Shown piece by piece: positions 47,807-55,615 of a stretch of DNA of 64,000 bases (position 1 is its first letter; each line of letters opens with the position of its first letter). The notes under the pieces were generated by a model. That model did not search any database, had not been told where the DNA came from, and saw nothing but the letters and a program-made list of their open reading frames with translations. A program made the translations under genes and the position numbers. The stretch lies in the NCBI RefSeq assembly GCF_022761015.1, contig NZ_JAKWJQ010000004.1, forward strand, positions 124,001 to 188,000, given 5' to 3'. The DNA comes from Humibacter sp. RRB41 (GTDB lineage: Bacteria; Actinomycetota; Actinomycetes; Actinomycetales; Microbacteriaceae).

Positions 47807-48595
47807 ATGACCCGCACCATGCTCCGCACATCCACGCACCGCCGGACCGGCCCGCAGCGCGTACCGAACCCGACGGCACTGTTCTGGATCACGAAGGGCG
47901 TCTCGACGGCGATGGGCGAGGCCGTCTCCGACTTCTCGATCCACGTGCTCCCACCCGTCGTCGCGGTGCTCTGCGGGTTCGTGCTGTTCGTCGTCGCTCT
48001 GATCGTTCAGCTCACCCGGCGCCGTTACACGCCGTGGGCGTACTGGACGGCAGTCGGCATGGTGGGCGTCTTCGGCACGATGGCCGCCGACGTGATGCAC
48101 GTCGCGCTGGGCGTTCCATACGCGGTGTCGACGCTGTTCTACGCGGTGGTGCTCGCCTGCGTGTTCCTGCTCTGGTGGCGTCTGGAAGGCACGCTGTCGG
48201 TGCACAAGGTGGACACGTTCGGCAGGGAGGCGTTCTACTGGGCAGCCGTCGTCGCGACGTTCGCCATGGGGACTGCGCTCGGCGACCTCGCCGCTGTCGG
48301 GCTCGGCCTCGGGTACCTCACGTCGATCGTCGTCTTCGCCGTCGTCATCCTGGTGCCGGCCATGGGCTACCGTTTCGCGCACTGGAACGCGGTGTTCTCG
48401 TTCTGGTTCGCGTACGTGGTGACACGCCCGCTCGGCGCGTCGATCGCCGACTGGTTCGGCAAGACGCCGGCCGAAGGCGGGCTCGGCGCCGGCGAGGGGT
48501 GGACATCGCTCGCCCTCGTCGTGCTGATGGCGAGCCTGGTCGTTGCGATGTACGTGCGTGCTCCTGGGCGGCGGATGCCTGTGGTCGAGCCGTGA
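47807..48595 (+). CDS. COG4705-type membrane protein
   Basis: A protein of 262 aa with seven or eight membrane helices and an internal duplication: NPTALFWITKGVSTAMGEAVSDF near the start and EAFYWAAVVATFAMGTALGDLAAVGL in the second half, the hallmark of COG4705 membrane-anchored proteins. The repeat of charged residues in helices (K...GE..SD) suggests a transport or ion-coupled role, but none is known to me. Upstream is a 59-bp gap after the GT-C gene. Confidence 0.8.
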   Translation: MTRTMLRTSTHRRTGPQRVPNPTALFWITKGVSTAMGEAVSDFSIHVLPPVVAVLCGFVLFVVALIVQLTRRRYTPWAYWTAVGMVGVFGTMAADVMHVALGVPYAVSTLFYAVVLACVFLLWWRLEGTLSVHKVDTFGREAFYWAAVVATFAMGTALGDLAAVGLGLGYLTSIVVFAVVILVPAMGYRFAHWNAVFSFWFAYVVTRPLGASIADWFGKTPAEGGLGAGEGWTSLALVVLMASLVVAMYVRAPGRRMPVVEP

Positions 48596-48618
48596 TGCTC
48601 GTGGTGCCGACGGTTCCG

Positions 48619-48624
48619 TAGGCT
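48619..48624 (+). promoter_or_regulatory. -10 box for leaderless FetB-like gene
   Basis: TAGGCT, six bases (CTGGGC), then ATG 48631; no ribosome site. Confidence 0.5.
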
Positions 48625-48630
48625 CTGGGC

Positions 48631-49374
48631 ATGACGTCAGTGCTTCTGAACAGCATCATCGGGGTCGTGCTCCTGATGGCGCTGGCCACGGGGGTGCTCT
48701 GGGTCTACGGGGCGCCCAAGCACTGGGCGCCGGCTCTGGCTGTGCTGCGCGGCGTCGTTCAACTCGCCATCTTGAGCGTGATCCTCACCGGAGTGATCAC
48801 CAACGGCTTCTGGGTGGCGCTCGCGTTGCTCGTGATGTTCACCGTGGCATCCGTCACCGCCGTCAGGCGCATCCACTGGACGCGGGATCACGCCCTGATG
48901 ATCTTCACGGCGATGGGCGCAGGGATCGTCGTCACGCTGACGATCGTGTTCGTCACGGGGACGATCGAGTTCTCACCGCGGTACGTGCTCGCGATCGGCG
49001 GCATCGTGATCGGCAACTCGATGACGATCGCCACCCTCGCAGGACGTCGCTTCACCGAACTGGTGCGCGACAGATGGGATCAGGTCGAGGCGTGGATGTC
49101 ACTGGGCGCCACCCCGCGCCAGTCGACCAGAGACCTCGCTCGCGACGCCGTCTACGCCGCGCTGATCCCCTCGACGGACCAGACCAAGACGACCGGGCTC
49201 GTCACCCTGCCCGGCGCCTTCGTCGGCGCGATCTTCGGCGGGGTCTCGCCTCTGGAAGCCGGACGGTTCCAGATCGTCGTGCTCGCGGCGATCATGGCGG
49301 CCGGCGCGATCACCGCAGTCATCATCGCCACGTGGATGGCCCCGGTGCGGGTCAAACCCAAGGCGCTCGTCTGA
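48631..49374 (+). CDS. FetB-like (UPF0014) ABC transporter permease
   Basis: A protein of 247 aa with about seven membrane helices and family motifs LRGVVQLAILSVIL, IGGIVIGNSMTIATLAGRRF, EAWMSLGATPRQSTRDLARDAVYAALIPSTDQTKTTGLVTLPGAFVGAIFGGVSPLEAGRFQIVV. In E. coli FetB works with the ATPase FetA in iron export. No fetA is adjacent here, so the ATPase must be elsewhere or the protein acts alone. Confidence 0.88.
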   Translation: MTSVLLNSIIGVVLLMALATGVLWVYGAPKHWAPALAVLRGVVQLAILSVILTGVITNGFWVALALLVMFTVASVTAVRRIHWTRDHALMIFTAMGAGIVVTLTIVFVTGTIEFSPRYVLAIGGIVIGNSMTIATLAGRRFTELVRDRWDQVEAWMSLGATPRQSTRDLARDAVYAALIPSTDQTKTTGLVTLPGAFVGAIFGGVSPLEAGRFQIVVLAAIMAAGAITAVIIATWMAPVRVKPKALV

Positions 49375-49409
49375 CGCCGGCCGCCCGCATCAGAGGCGTG
49401 GCCGCCCGG

Positions 49410-49547
49410 TCAGTCGTCGAGCTCGTCGCGGGCGAATTCGCTGTCGAGCGACACCTCACCGGCCGAACCCAGTGCGGCCATCACGAAGAGCGCGCCTAGG
49501 CCTGCGGCTGCGGTCACGCACGCCACGGTCATCCATGCCCAGATCAT
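49410..49547 (-). CDS. Tiny single-span membrane protein with acidic tail (second)
   Basis: A protein of 45 aa; ATG 49547 has GGGGAGGA just upstream on the minus strand. One membrane helix (MIWAWMTVACVTAAAGLGALFVMAALG) and an acidic tail (EVSLDSEFARDELDD). Same build and size as the product of 45988-46137 although residues differ. It is divergent from the DedA gene and has an operator-like site (49602-49584) ending 40 bp before its start. Confidence 0.62.
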   Translation of the reverse strand: MIWAWMTVACVTAAAGLGALFVMAALGSAGEVSLDSEFARDELDD

Positions 49548-49583
49548 CTGGTCCTCCCCACGTCGATTTCAGCCTGACCGGGT

Positions 49584-49602
49584 CGTTCACAGAATCCGCA
49601 CA
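49584..49602 (-). promoter_or_regulatory. Candidate OmpR-type operator, site 5
   Basis: Minus strand TGTGCGGATTCTGTGAACG; half-sites TGTG and TGTG 11 bp apart; CTGTGAACG differs from site 1 CTGGGAACG by one base. It precedes the tiny membrane protein gene. Confidence 0.45.
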
Positions 49603-49675
49603 GACCCGTCACCCTGCGAGGACCCTCAGCCGAGAGACCGGTGCGCGACCTCGCTGCCCTGCCTGCCGTGCTTGG

Positions 49676-49694
49676 TTGGCGGTTTCTTGGAGCG
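49676..49694 (+). promoter_or_regulatory. Candidate OmpR-type operator, site 4
   Basis: TTGGCGGTTTCTTGGAGCG; half-sites TTGG 11 bp apart; second half-site ends 52 bp before the DedA GTG, the same distance as site 1 to its gene. Confidence 0.55.
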
Positions 49695-49741
49695 GCCATC
49701 GGAAGCTGGATGTCCACCCCGATCTCTCGAGGAGAACGCCC

Positions 49742-50437
49742 GTGCTCACTCTCTCGGCACTGCACGCCTCAGCCGTGTCCGTCGCCTATGCAGGCTGGCT
49801 CGAATCCGTCGGCCCGTGGCTGCTGGTCATCGTCGCCGCTTTCGTGCTGATCGAAACAGGGCTGCTTTTCCCGTTCCTGCCGGGCGACACCCTGCTCTTC
49901 GCCGCCGCGATCATGGCGGGCAGCGCCGGCATCCCGATTCCGGTTCTGATCGCGGTCGCCGCGGTCGCCGGCATCGCGGGCGACCAGATCGGCTATGCGA
50001 TCGGCAGACGGTTCGGCAGGGGCTTGTTCAAAGACGATGCGCGCATCCTGAAGACGAAGTACCTGCTGCGCACCGACGCGTTCTTCTCGAAGTACGGGCC
50101 GTTCGCGATCGTGCTGGCGAGGTTCGCGCCCATCGTGCGCACCTTCGTTCCGCCGCTCGCGGGGGCATCGACCATGCGCTACCGGGTGTTCCTGGTGTGG
50201 AATGTCGTCGGAGGGATCGCATGGTCGACCGTCATCTGCCTGGCGGGTCTGCTACTGGGCAAGATCCCGTTCGTTGGGTCGAACCTCGACGTGATCTCGG
50301 TGGCCATCCTGCTTCTCTCGCTTGCGCCGTTCGGCGTCTCGTACCTGCGTGGCAGGCGCCGTTCGCGTCGCGCGCAGCCGGAGACCGAGACCGAAGCCGA
50401 TACGGCGACCGAGCGCGAGCCGGCCCCGCTTCCGTGA
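49742..50437 (+). CDS. DedA family membrane protein
   Basis: A protein of 231 aa, GTG start with GAGGAG upstream. Motifs: FVLIETGLLFPFLPGDTLLFAAAIMA, AGDQIGYAIGRRFGRGLFK and the key arginines in FARFAPIVRTFVPPLAGAS. DedA proteins flip phospholipid or undecaprenyl-phosphate carriers and support envelope integrity. Its stop overlaps the acyltransferase start (GTGA), so both are co-translated. The operator-like site 4 lies upstream. Carrier-lipid recycling would fit with the glycopolymer genes nearby. Confidence 0.93.
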   Translation: MLTLSALHASAVSVAYAGWLESVGPWLLVIVAAFVLIETGLLFPFLPGDTLLFAAAIMAGSAGIPIPVLIAVAAVAGIAGDQIGYAIGRRFGRGLFKDDARILKTKYLLRTDAFFSKYGPFAIVLARFAPIVRTFVPPLAGASTMRYRVFLVWNVVGGIAWSTVICLAGLLLGKIPFVGSNLDVISVAILLLSLAPFGVSYLRGRRRSRRAQPETETEADTATEREPAPLP

Positions 50438-51552
50438 CGGATTCCCATCCGCGTGCCGCACCTGCCGTGACGACGGGCCGGCGCAAGCTCTACGAACTCG
50501 AGGTCGTGCGCGTGCTCACGTTCGCGTGCGTGATCGCCGTGCACGTCGTCAGCCACACGGCTGCAGGGAGCGTGCCCCTGATCGCTTCGCTGATCCTGCT
50601 GCACTTCACGCGTGAGGTGTTCTTCGCCCTGACCGGGTTCGTGCTCACGTTCGGCTACCTGCGGCATCCGAGGCCGATGCGCACGTTCTGGCCGCGGCGG
50701 TTCCTGCTCGTCGGCGTTCCGTACCTGGTGTGGACGTTCATCTACTGCGTGATCAGCCAGATCGGGCATCCGTTCGACCTCGGCGCGTTCCTCGTGCACC
50801 TCGGTCTGTCGGCGCTCACCGGAACCGCGTATTACCACCTGTACTTCCTGCTGGTGACGATGCAGATCTACCTGCTGTTCCCGTTGCTGATCAGGCTGGT
50901 CATCGTCAGCAGGCGGTGGCACTGGCTGGTGCTCCTCATCGCATTCGCCGTTCAGCTGACCACGAGCGGCATGGATGCCTACGCTCCCGGTTCCCTGCAC
51001 TGGCTCAACATCGTGACCAACGTGATCGATTACCAGGCGTTCATCATCGGCGGGGCGATCGCCGCCGACCACGTCATGGCGGTGATGGCGTTCGTGCGCA
51101 CCCACCGGCGCGGCATCGCGATCGCGACGGTGGCCTCAGCGGCCGTCACGGTCGGGGTGTACTACGTGCAGCTCGCGGCCGGATTCTCCGCCTACCGTGC
51201 TGCGACCGCGTACCAGCCCGTCGTCATCCTGTGGTCGGTCGTCGCCGGCGTCGCGCTGATGGCGCTCGGAGCGTGGTGGGTCGACCGACGACCCGGCGCG
51301 CACCATCGCACGCTCGACTACCTCTCCGACCGCTCGTTCGGCGTCTTCCTGGCACATCCGCTGGTGCTCTGGGCGCTGCTCGGCATCTTCGGAGGGTTCG
51401 TCTCAGGATGGCCGCCCGTACTGGTGGCCCTCGCTGCGTACCCGATCGTCGCACTGGGCGCGCTCGCCATCGCCGACGGCGCGCGCCGCAGCATCCTGAG
51501 CCTTCCGCTCGCCGGCCGGCCGCACACCGCCCGGCTGAAGAACATTCCGTGA
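50434..51552 (+). CDS. Acyltransferase 3 family membrane protein
   Basis: A protein of 372 aa with about ten membrane helices. The N-terminal catalytic histidine lies in VVRVLTFACVIAVHVVSH, followed by FTREVFFALTGFVLTFGY and RRFLLVGVPYLVWTFIYC; LSDRSFGVFLAHPLVLW near the end is typical of the family. These enzymes O-acylate surface polysaccharides or lipids. GTG 50434 overlaps the dedA stop, so it belongs to the same envelope operon. Confidence 0.92.
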   Translation: MTDSHPRAAPAVTTGRRKLYELEVVRVLTFACVIAVHVVSHTAAGSVPLIASLILLHFTREVFFALTGFVLTFGYLRHPRPMRTFWPRRFLLVGVPYLVWTFIYCVISQIGHPFDLGAFLVHLGLSALTGTAYYHLYFLLVTMQIYLLFPLLIRLVIVSRRWHWLVLLIAFAVQLTTSGMDAYAPGSLHWLNIVTNVIDYQAFIIGGAIAADHVMAVMAFVRTHRRGIAIATVASAAVTVGVYYVQLAAGFSAYRAATAYQPVVILWSVVAGVALMALGAWWVDRRPGAHHRTLDYLSDRSFGVFLAHPLVLWALLGIFGGFVSGWPPVLVALAAYPIVALGALAIADGARRSILSLPLAGRPHTARLKNIP

Positions 51553-51614
51553 CCGGCTCATGCCGTCGTTCTCGGGATGCCGCGGCGCAGGTCGAGTCCC
51601 GCGTCGCAACCCCG

Positions 51615-51620
51615 TAGGTT
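51615..51620 (+). promoter_or_regulatory. -10 box for leaderless ispE
   Basis: TAGGTT, seven bases (GGTATCC), then ATG 51628; no Shine-Dalgarno sequence. Confidence 0.5.
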
Positions 51621-51627
51621 GGTATCC

Positions 51628-52566
51628 ATGACCGCCGTGAGCCTGGGCTTGCCCATCCACACCAGAGCTCCGGGCAAGGTCAACCTCTATCTGGGCGTCG
51701 GTGCGGTCGGCGACGACGGGTACCACGACGTGGCCACCGTCTACCAGGCCGTTTCGCTGTACGAAGACGTGCGCGTCTGGCGTGCCGACGAGATCTCGCT
51801 GACCTTCACGGGGCCGATCGACTGCTCAGGTCTTCCGACGGACGATCGCAACATCGCCGTGCGCGCCGCGCAGTTGGTCGCTGACGCGGCAGGGGTGCAG
51901 GGCGGCGTGCGTATCGAGATCGAGAAGAACGTACCCATCGCGGGCGGCATGGGCGGCGGGTCTGCGGATGCCGCGGCCACGCTCGTCGCCTGCGACGCGC
52001 TGTGGAACGCCGGCCTCAGCCGGGAGCGACTGCACGAGCTGGCAGCCGAGCTGGGCGCCGATGTGCCGTTCGCGCTCTCCGGCGGAACCGCGATCGGGCT
52101 CGGGCGCGGTGACGAGCTGAGTCCTGTGCTCTCGCGGGGACGTTTCGAGTGGGTGCTCGTGCTGCCACGAGGGGAGCTCTCCACGCCCGCCGTCTACCGC
52201 GAGCTCGACGTGCATCGTGAACGGCACGCGGGGGAGTTGGCGCCGGCGGTGGAGCATCCTTCGGTGAGCAACGAGCTGCTTCAGGCGCTTCGCGCCGGCG
52301 ATCCGACGATGCTCGCCGAGAATCTGGCGAACGATCTGCAGGCGCCTGCGATCCACCTCTCCGACGAACTCGCCGACGTTCTCGAACTGGGGGAGCGCAG
52401 CGGGGCTCTGGCCGGCCTCGTTTCCGGGTCGGGACCCACCGTGGCGTTCCTCGCCGAGGATCGCGAGTCGGCGATCGACCTGCAGATCGCCCTGAGCGCC
52501 GCCCAGTTGCGGGCAGCGCGCGTTTCAGCGCCGGTGCACGGCGCGCGCGTGATGCCCCCGGCGTAG
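51628..52566 (+). CDS. ispE: 4-diphosphocytidyl-2-C-methyl-D-erythritol kinase
   Basis: A protein of 312 aa, GHMP kinase of the MEP isoprenoid pathway. It shows [13 protein letters not shown], the ATP loop [40 protein letters not shown] and [13 protein letters not shown]. It is part of the conserved rsmA-ispE backbone, separated here by accessory genes. Its product feeds the undecaprenyl carriers used by the envelope enzymes. Confidence 0.96.
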   Translation: MTAVSLGLPIHTRAPGKVNLYLGVGAVGDDGYHDVATVYQAVSLYEDVRVWRADEISLTFTGPIDCSGLPTDDRNIAVRAAQLVADAAGVQGGVRIEIEKNVPIAGGMGGGSADAAATLVACDALWNAGLSRERLHELAAELGADVPFALSGGTAIGLGRGDELSPVLSRGRFEWVLVLPRGELSTPAVYRELDVHRERHAGELAPAVEHPSVSNELLQALRAGDPTMLAENLANDLQAPAIHLSDELADVLELGERSGALAGLVSGSGPTVAFLAEDRESAIDLQIALSAAQLRAARVSAPVHGARVMPPA

Positions 52567-52628
52567 TCGCGCTAGCGCGCCAACCGAACCTACTGCGACA
52601 GAACCGCGCACCAGTTGTCCGGTCGTGC

Positions 52629-52634
52629 TACTCT
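52629..52634 (+). promoter_or_regulatory. -10 box for leaderless tetR-ABC operon
   Basis: TACTCT, six bases (TTGGCC), then ATG 52641; no ribosome site. Confidence 0.5.
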
Positions 52635-52640
52635 TTGGCC

Positions 52641-53261
52641 ATGCGGTCAGAATCCAAGTCGGTTGGTCAGCGATCGGGCTCGTTCACCGAGACGGCTCGG
52701 CGTGAGCAGATCGTCGGGGGAGCGATCGCCGTGCTCGCAGAGAACGGATACAGCGCGACATCGTTGGCCGCGATCGCCGACCGTCTCGGAGTGAGCAAGG
52801 GCGTCATCTCCTATCACTTCGCAGGCAAGGCCGAGGTTTTGAACGAGGTGGTCCGCAGCGTTCTGAGCGAGGCGGAGGCGTGGATGTCTCCACGGGTCGC
52901 CGGCGCGGCATCCTTCACGGAGGCGCTCCGCCTGTACATCGCATCGAACCTCGCCTTTCTCGACACACACCGAACCGAGATCTTCGCGTTGACCGAGGTG
53001 CTCTCGAACGCGCGCGCCACTCCGGGGGTCGCTGAGACGTTCAGCGAATCGCATCAGGCTGCGATCGCAGCCCTCGAAGCGCTGTTCACGGGGGGCAGGA
53101 AAGCGGGAGAGTTCGGAGACGTCGCGCCCCGCGCGAGCGCGATCTCGTTGCGTGCCGCGATCGACGCGGTGTCTGGCCTGATCCGTGAAGATCCGGCGTT
53201 CGACCTGACGGGATTCGGAACGGATCTCGCGACGCTGTACGAGCGCGCAAGCGCCCGTTGA
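52641..53261 (+). CDS. TetR family regulator of adjacent ABC exporter
   Basis: A protein of 206 aa with an HTH (about residues 20-66: RREQIVGGAIAVLAENGYSATSLAAIADRLGVSKGVISYHFAGKAEV) and an all-helical ligand domain. The product is the first gene of a three-gene operon (13 bp to the ABC ATPase), so it probably represses the operon and responds to a transported compound. Confidence 0.93.
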   Translation: MRSESKSVGQRSGSFTETARREQIVGGAIAVLAENGYSATSLAAIADRLGVSKGVISYHFAGKAEVLNEVVRSVLSEAEAWMSPRVAGAASFTEALRLYIASNLAFLDTHRTEIFALTEVLSNARATPGVAETFSESHQAAIAALEALFTGGRKAGEFGDVAPRASAISLRAAIDAVSGLIREDPAFDLTGFGTDLATLYERASAR

Positions 53262-53274
53262 ACTGGAGGAACGG

Positions 53275-54042
53275 ATGAACACCACGACCGATCTGCCCGC
53301 GCTCGATCTACAAGGATTGCGCAAGGAATTCGGTGACACCACCGCGGTCGACGGCATCGATCTGACAATTGCCCGAGGCTCGTTCTTCGGTCTCGTCGGG
53401 CCCAACGGCGCAGGCAAGACGACGGCACTGTCGATGGCCGTCGGCCAATTGCGCCCCGACAGCGGAACGGCGAGCGTACTCGGATACGACGTCTGGTCGC
53501 AGCCCGTGGAAGCCAAGACGCGACTAGGGGTGCTCCCCGATGGCGAGTCCCTCCCTCAGCGACTGACCGGCACGGAGTTGCTCACGTACATGGGGCTGTT
53601 GCGCGGCCTCGACGCGCAGATCGTTCGTTCCCGCATCGACGAGTTGCTGACGGTGCTCGACATGCAGGATGCCGGGTCCCGGCTCGTGGCCGACTATTCG
53701 ACGGGGATGCGCAAGAAGATCGCTCTGGCCGTTGCACTACTGCACGGCCCAGAGGTCCTGGTGCTCGACGAACCCTTCGAAGCGGTCGATCCCGTCTCGG
53801 CATCCACGATTCGCTCCATTTTGCACGGATTCATCCACACGGGTGGCACCGTCGTCTTCTCCAGTCATGTCATGGCACTCGTCGAGCAGCTCTGCGACCA
53901 TGTCGCAGTCCTCGCAGAAGGCAGGATCGTCGCGGCAGGGAGCCTCGATGAGGTTCGCGGTACCGAGACCCTCGAGAACGCATTCGCCGATCTGGTCGGC
54001 GTGGGCAGAGAAGGAGCAGAACTGTCATGGTTCGTATCCTGA
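53275..54042 (+). CDS. ABC transporter ATP-binding protein
   Basis: A protein of 255 aa with Walker A GLVGPNGAGKTTALSM, signature YSTGMRKKIALAVALL, Walker B VLVLDEPFEAVDP and the H-loop SSHVMALVEQL. The signature is STGM instead of SGGQ, as seen in several ABC-2 exporter ATPases. GGAGG precedes ATG 53275. It overlaps the permease gene by 16 bp. Confidence 0.94.
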   Translation: MNTTTDLPALDLQGLRKEFGDTTAVDGIDLTIARGSFFGLVGPNGAGKTTALSMAVGQLRPDSGTASVLGYDVWSQPVEAKTRLGVLPDGESLPQRLTGTELLTYMGLLRGLDAQIVRSRIDELLTVLDMQDAGSRLVADYSTGMRKKIALAVALLHGPEVLVLDEPFEAVDPVSASTIRSILHGFIHTGGTVVFSSHVMALVEQLCDHVAVLAEGRIVAAGSLDEVRGTETLENAFADLVGVGREGAELSWFVS

Positions 54043-55571
54043 TTCAGATGCGGGCGGCGATGCTCGCTCATCGGCGTTCCTCCGCTTTCGGCACGGCTTC
54101 GCTCATCTTCTTCGCGATCATCGGTCTGCTGTCTGCGCTCAGCACTCTGCTGCTCGGTTTCACGCACTACCCGACAGCGTCGGCGGGCACCGATGTGCTG
54201 GCCGTCGTCATGGCCGTCTGGGTCATCGGTCGCGTCGCCTACGCGGCTTTCACCGGAGGCGGGGGGACGCTGAGGGTGGAGATGTTCCGGCTGTTGCCCA
54301 TTCCGCGCCGGGCGCTCGGCCGGGCGCTGCTGGTCGTCGGGCTGTTCGATCCCGCGCTCCTCTTCATGGCTCTCGCGTTCGCCTGCCTCGTCGCACTCGG
54401 TGCGCAGAGCGGAATCGGCCCGGCGCTCGTCGGCGCCATCGGCGTGCTCCTCACGCTCGCGCTCACGAGCATCCTCGTCTCGATGGTCGAGGCCGCGATG
54501 CCCGCCGGGTCTCGTCGTCGCCAGGATGCCGGCACCATGCTGGTGGCGATCGTGATCAGCCTCATCGCCATCGCCGGAACACTGCTGCCGACCCTGACCA
54601 CGGCGTTGCGCACGGGGTCGATTCCGGTGCTGAGCGACATCGTGCGCATCCTGCCGACAGGATGGGCCGCAGTCGCCGTCGACGGCGCGAGGAGCGGCGA
54701 TGTGCTGTTGACCGTGTGCCCGCTCGCCGGACAGGCAGTGCTGCTTGCGGTGCTCTTGCGCGTCTGGCCCGCTCTGCTGTCGCGTCGATTGGATGGCACG
54801 CTCAATTCCGCGCAGCGCCGCCGCGCACACGGGGCGCGCACGCCGATCCTTCCCCAGACTCCGACCGGTGCCGTCGTCGCCAAGGAGCTGCGCATGTGGG
54901 TGCGTGATCCGCTCCGGCTCACGTTCCTGATCATCGCTGCCATCGTCGGACTGGGCGTCTGCGTGATCGCCGAGCTGACCCACGGCACCAGCCTCCTCCT
55001 GCCGTTCGCAGGCATACTCACGGTCGTCATCGCAGGCGCGGGCGGCTGCAACCTCTACGGCTCCGACGGGCTGTCGCTGCGCCTGACGGTCATGACTCCC
55101 GGCGCCGAGCGCGCCGACGTGCGCGGCCGACAGCTGGCGTGGCTACTGATCGTCGGCCCGTACGCACTCTGCCTCACCGTCGTTCTCACTCTCATCAGCG
55201 GCCAGACCTGGGCGTGGCCGTGGGCGCTCGGACCGTTGGCCGCAGTGATCGGCGGCGCAGCCGGGCTGGTCCCGCTGGTCTCGCTGATCGCCGTGCTCCC
55301 GCTCGACGAGAACGGCGGCCCCGCTCCCGCATGGCCCGCCAAGGTCTGGGCGACGCTGATCCTCACGGCGCTGAGCGCAGCCCCCGCGATCGCGCTGCTC
55401 GTCGTCGGCGCGCTCGAGCAGTCTCTCGTGCTGCAGTGGCTCGCCGTTCCAGTCGGCATCCTCACAGGCATCGCCCTTGCAGTGGGCCTCGGCCGTGCGG
55501 CGCAGAAGCGTCTGGAGTCTCGGCAGTTCGAGATCCTGGCACAGCTCGCCGCGACGACGAGCCCGGCGTAG
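54027..55571 (+). CDS. ABC transporter permease (ABC-2-like, fused)
   Basis: A protein of 514 aa with about twelve membrane helices in two halves split by a cytoplasmic stretch (about residues 255-290, RRLDGTLNSAQRRRAHGAR), so one chain probably supplies both halves of the channel. Partner of the upstream ATPase in an exporter governed by the TetR protein. Substrate unknown. Confidence 0.88.
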   Translation: MVRILIQMRAAMLAHRRSSAFGTASLIFFAIIGLLSALSTLLLGFTHYPTASAGTDVLAVVMAVWVIGRVAYAAFTGGGGTLRVEMFRLLPIPRRALGRALLVVGLFDPALLFMALAFACLVALGAQSGIGPALVGAIGVLLTLALTSILVSMVEAAMPAGSRRRQDAGTMLVAIVISLIAIAGTLLPTLTTALRTGSIPVLSDIVRILPTGWAAVAVDGARSGDVLLTVCPLAGQAVLLAVLLRVWPALLSRRLDGTLNSAQRRRAHGARTPILPQTPTGAVVAKELRMWVRDPLRLTFLIIAAIVGLGVCVIAELTHGTSLLLPFAGILTVVIAGAGGCNLYGSDGLSLRLTVMTPGAERADVRGRQLAWLLIVGPYALCLTVVLTLISGQTWAWPWALGPLAAVIGGAAGLVPLVSLIAVLPLDENGGPAPAWPAKVWATLILTALSAAPAIALLVVGALEQSLVLQWLAVPVGILTGIALAVGLGRAAQKRLESRQFEILAQLAATTSPA

Positions 55572-55615
55572 CGATCCCATCGAGCAACGCCCCGCCGTCG
55601 GCCTCAGCTTCAGCT

